Origin: Sipunculus nudus
Taxonomy: Eukaryota > Annelida > Sipuncula > Golfingiida > Sipunculidae
Length of the DNA: 64,000 nt
NCBI GenBank assembly: GCA_026874595.1
Contig: CM049322.1
Span: 53,533,386-53,597,385, forward strand
Direction of reading: 5' to 3'
The translations under genes and the position numbers were made by a program. Positions 23,275-31,761 of this stretch are shown one piece after another. Each line of letters starts with the position of its first letter. Positions within the stretch are counted from its first letter, which is position 1. The notes beneath the pieces are model-generated. The model had not been told where the DNA came from. It saw nothing but the letters and a program-made list of their open reading frames with translations, and ran no database searches.

Positions 23275-25341
23275 ATGAATAATCAACTTTATCTCCAAAA
23301 AATGTGGCGAAACACGAACAAATGTGAAATTTGGGACGGTTACCTGAAAAGCGTTTGGTCAGATACACCATACCATTCGCCCCGTCATGGCTCAGTGAAA
23401 GCCGACTGCCAGCAGTATTCTGGCACTATGTTCCCGAGGCAAGTGATTCCACCTGCCCAGATAACGAAGCGGCCCGTATACATTTTCCCTCAGCTCGGGA
23501 AAAAAGTGGTGGAAAACGTGGTGGAAGGATATTTGACCGACCAGAACCAGTGTTTGGTTTGCCGTAAGAATATGGCTTGTGTTGTGACCAGTTGCCACAC
23601 AGCTCTTTGCCAACAGTGCGTGATGAACAAGCTGTCCAGAGTTGATGGATCCAACCAGATAAACGATATTATGTTATCCACGTTATGCCCAGACTGTGGA
23701 AAAAACACGGTCATTCTGGGTGTGTTACCTGTGCTGATGGTTTTGAGACGGACCTGCAATCTACCTAAATTAAAAGATTGGGTAGTCAATCTGCTGGATC
23801 CGGCAGATATGACAGAAGAGATGTTGGAAAAAAGACAGGTGGTTGTGGACGGTTTTTATGAAGACTTGAAAAGAAGCAGTGATACGCCGCATCAGGATGA
23901 TCTATTTTCTTCCAAGCGAGGTTTTCCACCGGCGGCTTCTTGGGTGGAGTATTTTACCGAACAGAACAAGTACTGCAAGGACTGTTTCGATGTGTTGTGT
24001 CACGTGGTACCCCTTAAAACAGCCGACAAGTCACACAGAAAATTGAAAGATGGTTCTACGACCTGGAAAATGTGCACCTCGTGCTACAACGCTTGGTCTT
24101 GCCTCGTGTCGATGCTGTTGGCTCATAGCCGTCACGTGACCCAGTTGCAGTTTCAAACGATGATGCGTGCTACACCTTTCAGTTTGTGTGAAGCCACGCA
24201 GTGCTTAAAAATGAACCTTTCAGACAAGACCAAGAAGGTCCCTGAGATTGAGGAGAGTAACACTCCATTCGTACCCTTCCACAGTTTGCCTAACAAAATC
24301 CAAAAGTATTTCGAAGGGCCTTACTTCATAGACTATTTGCACCGAAGCAATCCCCTGCCTTTCACCTGGTACATCTGGGCAAACAGGACCCGTATTTACC
24401 CAGTGATGGGGCAGAGCAAATGCGTCTTTTACAGAATGGAAGCTGCAGATTTCCCTATCACCGGTGTTTTCCCCAACCCTCCTGCAGTTTTGCCCACGGC
24501 CACATACAGTCACGCCAACTGGGACAGTAGAGTTTGTCACTTGGACGACAGCATCACTGAAGCACTGAAACTGATGCCAGTTGAAAGCAAGTACGCCCCG
24601 TGCACCTACGGATGGTTATCGGTGAAACATCTGCACAAGAAAGTCAAAGTGACTGGTATCGCTGAACAAGTCAGACCGCTGGATATCCCTACGTTCCAGC
24701 TGTGGAAATTGCTTTACGAGCATTACGATAAAACCCAAAAACTACACACCGTCGCGTTCCACCAACTGCTACTGAGGAACGTCGATAAAGACCGTTCGTT
24801 TGCCCACCCGCTGATGAGTAAGGGAGAGGTGCCTTGTTTGCAACAGTTGGCAGCTGACTGCTTTCTGCCGGATTTCAATCAAATGCAATGTGCGTTTCAA
24901 CGTTATTTTTCTGCTGCGCCGTTCCCGCTCATGGCACAGATGCAACTGCAAAGAGAGCTCAGTTTGGTGTGGGGTCAAATTGAAGGCACGGACCGAGGTG
25001 TGTTTTGTTATGTGGGTAACTTTCCAATGTCGGTTGTGTACCCTCTGGTGAGGGGAAGTCTTTTGGAAAATGAAGATAGGCAGTGTGAATATAACAACAC
25101 TTTGCCGCTTTTGGGCGTGTTTGAAAAACACAACAACAGCAAAAACGACGTCGTCAGCGCTTGCGGGGCCATCACATGGAAAATGAAAACGGGGTGCGGT
25201 GAAACCGTGCCTGTACACAAGTCGCTGAGACGCTATGATACTGACGAAGTGATTTTAAGCAGGTACCCAAGGGACTGGCTCGAGATACCGGAGTCCGACT
25301 ATGCCATTGTTATGGAAGCGGAGGGTGGAAACCCCCTCTGA
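23275..25341 (+). CDS. large cysteine-rich protein with RING-like zinc site (688 aa)
   Basis: Unknown family. ATG at 23275 follows a GTG that is only formally in frame. A Cys/His cluster at ~93-141 (CLVC, then CHTALCQQC, then CPDC) has the order C-x2-C ... C/H ... C-x2-C ... C-x2-C of a RING or related treble-clef domain. A second candidate site uses CKDC (~234) and CTSC (~267). The rest is rich in aromatic residues, shows no transmembrane segment and ends acidic. It is one of the few plus-strand genes and is divergent from the PC4-like gene. A ubiquitin-ligase-like or host-regulatory role is possible; the spacing at CH is tighter than a classical RING, so this is inference only. Confidence 0.7.
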   Translation: MNNQLYLQKMWRNTNKCEIWDGYLKSVWSDTPYHSPRHGSVKADCQQYSGTMFPRQVIPPAQITKRPVYIFPQLGKKVVENVVEGYLTDQNQCLVCRKNMACVVTSCHTALCQQCVMNKLSRVDGSNQINDIMLSTLCPDCGKNTVILGVLPVLMVLRRTCNLPKLKDWVVNLLDPADMTEEMLEKRQVVVDGFYEDLKRSSDTPHQDDLFSSKRGFPPAASWVEYFTEQNKYCKDCFDVLCHVVPLKTADKSHRKLKDGSTTWKMCTSCYNAWSCLVSMLLAHSRHVTQLQFQTMMRATPFSLCEATQCLKMNLSDKTKKVPEIEESNTPFVPFHSLPNKIQKYFEGPYFIDYLHRSNPLPFTWYIWANRTRIYPVMGQSKCVFYRMEAADFPITGVFPNPPAVLPTATYSHANWDSRVCHLDDSITEALKLMPVESKYAPCTYGWLSVKHLHKKVKVTGIAEQVRPLDIPTFQLWKLLYEHYDKTQKLHTVAFHQLLLRNVDKDRSFAHPLMSKGEVPCLQQLAADCFLPDFNQMQCAFQRYFSAAPFPLMAQMQLQRELSLVWGQIEGTDRGVFCYVGNFPMSVVYPLVRGSLLENEDRQCEYNNTLPLLGVFEKHNNSKNDVVSACGAITWKMKTGCGETVPVHKSLRRYDTDEVILSRYPRDWLEIPESDYAIVMEAEGGNPL

Positions 25342-25379
25342 CAGGATCCCCCAATGTATTTTTGATGCTGTTTGTAATT

Positions 25380-25385
25380 ATTAAA
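25380..25385 (+). terminator. polyadenylation signal ATTAAA
   Basis: About 40 bases after the stop of the 688-aa gene. The convergent broken capsid copy ends at 25417, so the two 3 prime ends nearly meet. Confidence 0.5.
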
Positions 25386-25416
25386 GTGTGTCATTTGTAT
25401 ATGGTGTGTTGTTATT

Positions 25417-27057
25417 TTATGTGAATGATTTCAGAACTTGGCGTGATTGGCCTATAGTAATTTCCCCGTCCATTTCATAATACACAACAATGGTGTGTTG
25501 TTCGGTTATTTCATTGTCGAACGCAAGTTCCAACCTTAAAACTCCCACGGTAGGGTCTTGGATATACTTTTCGTCACTGGCCAGGGTGGGCGAGAAATCA
25601 ACAGCGATAAAAGAGTATCCTCTCCTGTAATCTTGGTAAGACAAGTTCACTCCGGTGGCACCTCGCACTGTACCGATCCCGTTCAGCCCGTCAATGTATT
25701 CCCGTTTCCAATCCCTGTCCCATTTCATTTCGTAAGGGAAGGCCGGCACCGGATACCCGTTCATATACACCTGTACATAATTGACGCCCAGGTGTTTGAA
25801 CTCGTACGGGTTTTTTTCTTTGTCTCCACTCAAGGCTTTACTTTCCACGAACCCGAACACCATACGCCTGGGCATCTGCCCTTGCAACATGTTGGTCAAT
25901 GAGGCCTGGGTACCACTGACTGGCAAGTCGTAAGTGCGCAAGAAAGCGTGTTTCAGTGGATAACGTATCGGCATGTGTCGGGCCAGGTTGGCTTCCACCG
26001 AGCGCCGAAACACATCGGAGGGTGTGACTTTCCGTACATCCAAATACATCTGCGTGACTTTCAGCACGTTTTGGGCTTCCTTTTTTTGAATAATTGCAAA
26101 TTCAGACATGTCATGAAAATCCATCAGTATTTTAATGTCTACCCCGTTTATCAAAAACTTTTTCTGTCCCGTGATATCGCTGTGTAGAGGGGCTTTGAAA
26201 GTAATCTCCTGTGAAGTTTCCGTGTTGTCACACATAAGATTGTTATTGGGAAAAAATTGCAAAAACCTGTTCAGCGCCCCGTAGTTTTTTCCCAGGGCAG
26301 CCGTCAAGATTGATTGTTTAGTTTTCCCCCCCGTTATCCCCAATTTTCCCAAAGCGCTCGGGATGAAGTATGCTATTTTTTAATCAGAATATTTGCTGAA
26401 AAACCTTTTTGGGTACGAACGCCAATCCCCAGACATCGCTTTCACATCCGCACTTGCAGAGTTAGATGATAGATCTGTATCTTTTTGTTCAGGTGTTCTC
26501 CTCCAAGCGTACATGCTTTTGTTTGCTCCAGAGTCGCTTGATTTGACACCTTTAATCGTTTCTTCGTACGCTGTGTCTTTCTTCATCTCTGCAGGAATGT
26601 CATTGAAATGGCCAGGGGTGTCTTTGAACCACCCAGTCATCCCTGACAGCCCGGTCTTTTTAAATTCCTTGTTGTAAGACAAAAGGTTTTCCAGGTACGC
26701 CCTGTATGAATACATGTTGTCCTGGGTGTTGATTTCCGTCCCGTTGAACTCTATGTTTATCTGACGCCAGATGCTGTGGATGATATTGTTGACAGGTGAA
26801 ATGTATTCCTCAGTTATCTTTTGACATGGGTCACCTGCTGCTGTAAAAATCCCCAATTTCACCACCAGCATCGTGTTGGCCAAATCGACGTACTCAGTTG
26901 ATTTCCCACTGATAAAAAATTCCACAGGACCCCCGGTTTTGTACGAAGGCGTCAGCAGGTCTACTTTCACCCACCGTCCTTGTGTCACCGAATCTTGCTT
27001 CGTGCCCCCCGCAAAGAGGGCCGTCTGCTGTACGATATCCGTCGCTGCGTCGACCAT
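25417..27057 (-). pseudogene. second major capsid protein copy, split by one in-frame stop
   Basis: The N-terminal ~80 residues are nearly identical to the intact capsid gene at 27166..28737, and the C-terminal half matches it closely (SLTNMLQGQMPRRMVFGFVE, KNPYEFKHLGVNY). The coding frame is continuous over about 547 codons except for a TAA at 26382..26380 (codon 226); no frameshift is present. Upstream 225 codons and downstream ~320 codons are otherwise open. Possibilities are a recently inactivated duplicate, stop-codon readthrough giving two products, or a sequence error. It keeps a TATA box (27094..27102). The middle segment differs most between copies, which suggests the duplicate had diverged before the stop appeared. 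Confidence 0.8.
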
Positions 27058-27093
27058 GTTTCTTTCTGATCACTTTAACAGTGATTTCATACA

Positions 27094-27102
27094 TTTATAT
27101 AT
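27094..27102 (-). promoter_or_regulatory. TATA box of the second capsid copy
   Basis: ATATATAAA on the minus strand about 40 bases before the ATG at 27057. Confidence 0.7.
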
Positions 27103-27165
27103 GTTAGCCATGGCGCAAGCTACATATACATACATTATGTGTTCATTTACCCGTGGAGAACTTTT

Positions 27166-28737
27166 TCAAGTGTAGGATTTGAGCACCTCTCGCGTTTGCC
27201 CAACGGTCACTTCACCGTCCATTTCGTAATAAACGACGACGATGTGTTGCTTGTTTAGTCTTGATTCGTCTTTAAAACCCAGTTCCATCCTTAAAACACC
27301 CACCGTAGGGTCTTGGGTGTACTTTTCGTCACTGGCCAGTGTGGGTGAAAAATCTACCGCAAAAAGCGTAAACCCATTGCGGTAATCTTGGTAAGAGATA
27401 TCTACGCCCAAGCCCCCTCGCACGACGCCGATCCCGTTTAGGGTATCGATGTATTCGCGTTTCCAGTCTTGTGTCCATTTCGGTGCATAAGCGTAGGTCG
27501 GAACGGGGTAACCGTTCATGTACACGTGAACGTGGTTAACGCCAAGGTTTTTAAACTCGTATGGGTTTTTCGTTTCGTCTCCAGCGTAAGCCTTGCTTTC
27601 CACGAAGCCGAACACCATGCGCCTGGGCATCTGGCCCTGCAACATGTTGGTCAGGGAGGCCTGGGTGCCGTTTACCGGTAGGTCGTACGTGCGTAAGAAA
27701 GCGTGTTTCAGAGGGTAACGTATGGGTATGTTGCGGGCCAGATTAGCTTCCACCGCATGTTGGAATCTGTCAGACGGTGTGACTTTACGCAAGTCAATGT
27801 ACATGCCCATGACTTTCAACTGGTTATTGTCCCCTCCTTTCTGCATGATGGGAAATTCTTTGGAACCCGTAAAATCCAACTGCAGTTGAATATCTACTCC
27901 GTTTGGTAGCAGTTTTTGCTGACCGGTGAAATCGGTGTGGAAGGGTGCCTTGAAAGTAATGATTTTTGATGTTTCTGAGTTAGTGCAGGTCGCATTGTTC
28001 ATTGGGAAAAATTGCAAGAACCGGTTCATAGCCCCATAATTTTTACCCAGTGAGGCCGTCAGTATAGATTTTTTTAATTTGTCTTTCTCTGTAAGCCCTA
28101 CTTCCCCAATCGCTGAAGGGATGACGTGTGTAAAGTAGAAATCAGATTCTTTATCAAATGAGATTTTCGCGTAACTTCTTTTACCTCCACCGTCATCAGT
28201 ACCCCAGTCGTGCTTGCTGTTTTGATCGGCAGTTGTTGCGGTATAATCACTGTTACTAGTGAGTGAAGCAGGTAGGTCATTGAAATGACCGGGTGTATCT
28301 TTGAACCACCCAGTCATGGCTGACAGGCAGGTTTCTTTGTATTCCTGGTTGTAGGCGAGCAGGTTTTCCAAGTAAGCCCTGTAGGGATACATGTTATCCT
28401 GAGTGTTCAGTTCGGTCCCGTTCAGTTTAAGGTTGATTTGACGCCAGATGCTATGGATAATGTTGTTGACGGGAGAAATGTATTCCGCCGTGATTTTCTG
28501 GCAGGGGGTGACCCCGTCTGATTTAAAAATCCCCATTTTCACCACCAGCATAGAATTGGCCAGGTCGATATACTCTGATGATTTCCCGCTGATGAAAAAT
28601 TCTATAGGCCCCCCGGTCTTGTACGAAGGCGTCAGTGGGTCAACTTTCACCCACCGTCCCTGTGTCACCGAATCTTGCTTTGTGCCCCCGGCAAAGAGGG
28701 CCGTCTGCTGCACGATGTCTGTTGCGGCGTCCACCAT
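27166..28737 (-). CDS. MCP: major capsid protein, double jelly-roll type (523 aa)
   Basis: Intact frame starting MVDAATDIVQQTALFAGG. The second half has the hallmark run QGQMPRRMVFGFVES, KNPYEFKNLGVNHVHVYMNG, DPTVGVLRMELGF and IVVVYYEMDGEVTV, matching the C-terminal jelly roll of Polinton/adintovirus hexons, which animal genome annotations often label F54H12.2-like. The N-terminal half has paired segments expected for the first jelly roll (GGPIEFFISGKSSEYIDLAN, IIHSIWRQINLKLNG). It would form hexameric capsomers of an icosahedral virion. TATAAAAG lies about 40 bases upstream of the ATG, giving a very short leader. A near copy broken by one stop follows 108 bases downstream. Confidence 0.88.
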   Translation of the reverse strand: MVDAATDIVQQTALFAGGTKQDSVTQGRWVKVDPLTPSYKTGGPIEFFISGKSSEYIDLANSMLVVKMGIFKSDGVTPCQKITAEYISPVNNIIHSIWRQINLKLNGTELNTQDNMYPYRAYLENLLAYNQEYKETCLSAMTGWFKDTPGHFNDLPASLTSNSDYTATTADQNSKHDWGTDDGGGKRSYAKISFDKESDFYFTHVIPSAIGEVGLTEKDKLKKSILTASLGKNYGAMNRFLQFFPMNNATCTNSETSKIITFKAPFHTDFTGQQKLLPNGVDIQLQLDFTGSKEFPIMQKGGDNNQLKVMGMYIDLRKVTPSDRFQHAVEANLARNIPIRYPLKHAFLRTYDLPVNGTQASLTNMLQGQMPRRMVFGFVESKAYAGDETKNPYEFKNLGVNHVHVYMNGYPVPTYAYAPKWTQDWKREYIDTLNGIGVVRGGLGVDISYQDYRNGFTLFAVDFSPTLASDEKYTQDPTVGVLRMELGFKDESRLNKQHIVVVYYEMDGEVTVGQTREVLKSYT

Positions 28738-29316
28738 GTTTCTTACTTCTCATTTGAGTATAGCCATGCAGTTTACTTTTATACTCTTCTGGAGGTTAAC
28801 TCTAAGAAAAATGAATGAATACATAACATGTCTCGACCACACAATAAAACCTTGGGGATTTTTTTTTTGGGGGGGGGGGGGGAACAGACTAACACGCCCA
28901 GATGGCTCAACAGCTACTATAGCAGACACACGTTTTGCAGACACACTTGAAAATATTCACAAAATACTTGTATATTACGATGATGAATTCAAAGAACAAG
29001 TTGAACAGAACAAACCTTTATTCAATCCACTTTAACAAACCAAGAAACAGAAACAAGGGACGAAACCGAACCCCCCCCCCCCCTCCCCGATCCATCTCAC
29101 AAATTGAAAAAAAGGGCCTAAGCAAATGATAATGGAAATGAACGCCCCGGTCATGAAAAAAAAATCTAAACTACGAGATACTAAAACAGAAAAACTATGT
29201 CTGACCAGGGGCTACTTTCAAATTGAATGGGCTGAAAAAGACCTCGTCACTATTACACCCGTTAACCCCAACCTCCTGTGTAAAAATGAAAGTCTCTCTA
29301 TCTGGTACGTCGCCTT
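28738..29316. other. 579-bp intergenic segment with G14 and C13 tracts
   Basis: Contains the MCP TATA box, a T10G14 run (28859..28882), a minus-strand AATAAA near 29016..29022 for the 462-aa gene and a C13 run (29071..29083). Plus-strand open frames here lack codon structure. The G and C tracts could pair into a hairpin with a loop of ~190 bases. Confidence 0.55.
28776..28784 (-). promoter_or_regulatory. TATA box of the major capsid gene
   Basis: GTATAAAAG on the minus strand about 40 bases before the ATG at 28737. Confidence 0.8.
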
Positions 29317-30705
29317 TTATAGGTTCAGTTCCCGCATGATGCCTGTGAAATATGGTATTGCCACTTCTAACAAATTCTTTAGTGACTGTTCACCCGTTTG
29401 CAACAGCAACCGCATGTACCATATTTTCCCTGCCGGGTTTTCCAAACATTCCCGTGCAACGTTAATCGTTTGGTCCCGTTCCTCCCACTGTAACATCCTC
29501 ACCATGAACTGCGCCAGGGGTTGCATGTGTTCCCTTCCGGTAAATATGGTGTGAGCCCTTACTTTGTGTACCAGCCCCCTGTTCAACATGAAGTACGGTG
29601 GGGTTTTCGCCTTTTCAGAAACATATGCCCAAAAACCCATCGCATCTTTTGTGGCTTCTTGCTGCATGCAGTGGAAAGTTTCAATCACGATGGCTAGTGC
29701 TAAACAGACCAAAGTAATGACTTCGTCAGGGCTCTGTTTAAACATTTCCTGCCGGAAACTGTCGTTATCTAACATATCCGTTCGCGTTGCCATGTGCCGT
29801 AGAACGTCACCGTGCTTCCTGTATGCCTCTTTGATTTCGTGTGACATGACATAGGCTGAGGCAGGGGGGACACCTAATCCGTCGCCGATTTGCACGCCTA
29901 CATTTCCGGTTTCTGTCGCGGGGGGCTGTACCGCTGATGCGGTTTGCATTCCGAAATCACTTTTTTGCGGTACTAAAGTTTGTGTCCCCATGGTACCCAT
30001 GACTGGTTTGTCTGTCTGCATTTGGATATCTCTGACCCCCGTATTCTCAATTGACTGCTGTTGTACTTGCACCCCTGGCTGGTTAGTATTTTTGTAAGGT
30101 CCTCCTTTCTGCTTTTTCTCCGTGGTTCCGGAAGGCCCTGGCGTAGCCGGAGGTTGGCTTCCGGTGGGAGAATCCCTTTTTGATTTGTCCAGTTTCAAAC
30201 GCCGTCTCACTTGCTCAACTCTTTTAGGTGTTTCCGAGGGCAGTTTCATCCTGACACCCCTTTTAGGTACCTCATCCACTGTGGGCGAAGGTGAGTAAGG
30301 GGGCCTGTCGCCTCTTAAAACACTGGCCGTCAGTACTGATGCTTTCATAGGCGTGGATTTGGGTGTTCTATTCCCTGGTGAAAACGTTTCAAACAAAATG
30401 GGAACTTGGGATTTAGGTGTCACAGGCGACGACTGTAATGAGGCTCCCGGGTGTCGGAGGCGCGATCTGTAGGGGTCGCCGAAAGTCTGGTTGAGGATTT
30501 TTCTTTTCTCTCCCGGTGTCGTAATCCTGTTCAGAAAATCGGTCACTTCACTTTGATCTGTGGTATTAATTACGTTTGCCGAGTGTTTCACTGCACCTGG
30601 TTTCAGTTGTGACACCGCTGTAGGATTTGCTAACGTATACGGTGTATCCAAAGGCGGGGACGGATGCGCGACAGTGGCCAATGTACGCATATCTTTTTCT
30701 ACCAT
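29317..30705 (-). CDS. disordered S/T-P-rich protein with helical C-terminal domain (462 aa)
   Basis: Unknown. Residues 1-~270 are low complexity with many TP/SP dipeptides (TPKSQ, TPMKA, SPSPT), which are candidate proline-directed phosphorylation sites, and a KRVEQVRRRLKLDKSKR basic stretch. Residues ~280-462 look folded and alpha-helical (HEIKEAYRKHGDVLRHMA, EVITLVCLALAIVIETFH, MVRMLQWEERDQTINVA). ATG at 30705 overlaps the stop of the upstream 73-aa gene in ATGGTAG. The position just before the capsid gene in a run of core-type genes suggests a scaffold, packaging or core-bridging protein; no homologue is recognised. Confidence 0.7.
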   Translation of the reverse strand: MVEKDMRTLATVAHPSPPLDTPYTLANPTAVSQLKPGAVKHSANVINTTDQSEVTDFLNRITTPGEKRKILNQTFGDPYRSRLRHPGASLQSSPVTPKSQVPILFETFSPGNRTPKSTPMKASVLTASVLRGDRPPYSPSPTVDEVPKRGVRMKLPSETPKRVEQVRRRLKLDKSKRDSPTGSQPPATPGPSGTTEKKQKGGPYKNTNQPGVQVQQQSIENTGVRDIQMQTDKPVMGTMGTQTLVPQKSDFGMQTASAVQPPATETGNVGVQIGDGLGVPPASAYVMSHEIKEAYRKHGDVLRHMATRTDMLDNDSFRQEMFKQSPDEVITLVCLALAIVIETFHCMQQEATKDAMGFWAYVSEKAKTPPYFMLNRGLVHKVRAHTIFTGREHMQPLAQFMVRMLQWEERDQTINVARECLENPAGKIWYMRLLLQTGEQSLKNLLEVAIPYFTGIMRELNL

Positions 30706-30920
30706 TTTTTTCCCGGTGGAGCTTTAGGTGGGACCAAGTTCTTTTTCAAAATGCTGACCATTTTTTTGGCTGGTGGATTTTTTATTTCTGCTTTTATTTT
30801 TTTTACTTCAGAGGCTATGGGTTTTCGCCGCGGTTCTTTGAGATCGGCGTCGTCTTTCCTTTTTCTTCCAGTTTTCTTCTTTTCAACGTCACCTTCATCT
30901 TTTTTCTTTTTCGGTGCCAT
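30699..30920 (-). CDS. lysine-rich histone-tail-like core protein (73 aa)
   Basis: MAPKKKKDEGD at the start and KK/KR clusters throughout, with prolines (PPKAPPGKKW) at the end, resembling a histone H1 tail. About a third of residues are Lys or Arg. Such proteins condense virion DNA or serve as nuclear linkers. The TATA box GTATAAAAAG about 40 bases upstream overlaps the stop of the 179-aa gene, which supports expression. Its stop TAG overlaps the start of the 462-aa gene, so one mRNA may carry both, with reinitiation on the second. Confidence 0.65.
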   Translation of the reverse strand: MAPKKKKDEGDVEKKKTGRKRKDDADLKEPRRKPIASEVKKIKAEIKNPPAKKMVSILKKNLVPPKAPPGKKW

Positions 30921-30958
30921 GTTTTTTTTTATTCCAGGTTATCTCGGGTGTGCAGGGG

Positions 30959-30968
30959 CTTTTTATAC
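30959..30968 (-). promoter_or_regulatory. TATA box of the 73-aa gene, overlapping the stop of the 179-aa gene
   Basis: GTATAAAAAG on the minus strand; its TAA (30965..30963) ends the 179-aa frame. Confidence 0.75.
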
Positions 30969-31502
30969 CATATCTGGATGGCCAACACTGTAATAACCTT
31001 CCGCGGTCCTCTCTATTGGTCTTTCAGGAGTGCTAGGGGTGCTAACTTTCCGTGTCGTTACACCTGGAGATGCCATATGCGGAGTCATTATCAACGGTGT
31101 GGGCACGGCAGCTCCTACGTTCTCATCAGCGCTACCCACCAATGTGTCTCCCGGGTTCCAGTATGGGTCTGTTAAATCGTCTCGCCGTCTCCTGATGCCA
31201 GCCGCACCACGCCGGGCAAAACGCGGATCCATGTATGGTATGGATCTGCTGCGTGTATCGTATTTTCTCATCCACATTTCACGTTCTGGGTTGTACTGTT
31301 TTCTTACTTTCCTGATCCGGCCACCTCCCATAGCTCCCAAAGGATGCATCATGTCGTAAAACCATTGTGGTTTGGGCTTGGAACGTCCAAAACATTCCAC
31401 AGCTTCACGGTTAATATTTTTACGTGCCTTTACCAGCGCCTCTAGCGCTTTTCTCCCCATGGTTTTTAATTTCTGCTTGCACTTTTTACTCTTCTCCATC
31501 AT
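30963..31502 (-). CDS. arginine-rich core-type protein with MGGG site (179 aa)
   Basis: Begins with a lysine-rich helix, then WFYDMMHPLGAMGGGRIRKV, then arginine clusters (ARRGAAGIRRRRDD) and a Pro/Thr-rich tail with TPERP. MGGG at 58-61 followed by R fits the (M/I/L)xGG-x target of adenovirus-type maturation proteases, as seen in precursor core proteins. Two adjacent ATGs (31502 and 31499) could serve. A TATA-type TATAAAAA at about 31579..31588 lies inside the preceding small gene. A precursor of a DNA-binding core protein is the best guess; no sequence family is recognised. Confidence 0.65.
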   Translation of the reverse strand: MMEKSKKCKQKLKTMGRKALEALVKARKNINREAVECFGRSKPKPQWFYDMMHPLGAMGGGRIRKVRKQYNPEREMWMRKYDTRSRSIPYMDPRFARRGAAGIRRRRDDLTDPYWNPGDTLVGSADENVGAAVPTPLIMTPHMASPGVTTRKVSTPSTPERPIERTAEGYYSVGHPDMV

Positions 31503-31522
31503 TTTTGCTTTCGTTCTTTCTT

Positions 31523-31528
31523 TTTATT
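31523..31528 (-). terminator. polyadenylation signal AATAAA
   Basis: AATAAA on the minus strand overlaps the TAA stop of the 42-aa gene and lies 20 bases before the start of the 179-aa gene. Confidence 0.5.
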
Positions 31529-31655
31529 AACCAAACCAGCGAGGGTACCTGTTTCCACCTAAGTGTATGAACTGTCGGTTTTTATAGCTGCCACCTCTGC
31601 TCCTGGCCGCCGCTCTCCTCGCTCTCCTTCTCTTTCTCATTTTTCGACCGGGCAT
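31527..31655 (-). CDS. 42-residue arginine-rich protein, pX/mu-like core peptide
   Basis: A short frame below usual cut-offs. It starts MPGRKMRKRRRARRAAARSR and ends RYPRWFG. The first 20 residues hold 10 Arg/Lys, then comes a glycine-rich hinge and an aromatic end. Composition, size and location among capsid and core genes resemble the small arginine-rich DNA-condensing peptide of adenovirus virions (pX/mu) and comparable peptides reported in adintoviruses. A TATATAAAAGG box lies ~75 bases upstream (31725..31735) and AATAAA overlaps the stop. The gap it occupies otherwise lacks any explanation. Confidence 0.6.
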   Translation of the reverse strand: MPGRKMRKRRRARRAAARSRGGSYKNRQFIHLGGNRYPRWFG

Positions 31656-31761
31656 CGTCCAACGAATGTGATATGAGTGTCAACCACCAAGGTGTCATTT
31701 GTTCACTTATCTTTTACCCAGGTTCCTTTTATATGTTTTTGACCGTGTATGTCACTCAAGG

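Noticed and set aside
26352-26380. Frameshift between the two parts of the second capsid copy
   Set aside because: Reading through shows one continuous frame with a single TAA; the apparent second start is a TTG.
28448-29035. Plus-strand 195-codon frame across the MCP promoter
   Set aside because: Its first part is antisense to the capsid gene and its second part runs through the G14 tract.
30627-31175. Plus-strand 182-codon Phe-rich frame
   Set aside because: Antisense shadow of the lysine-rich 73-aa and neighbouring genes; no start context or domain.
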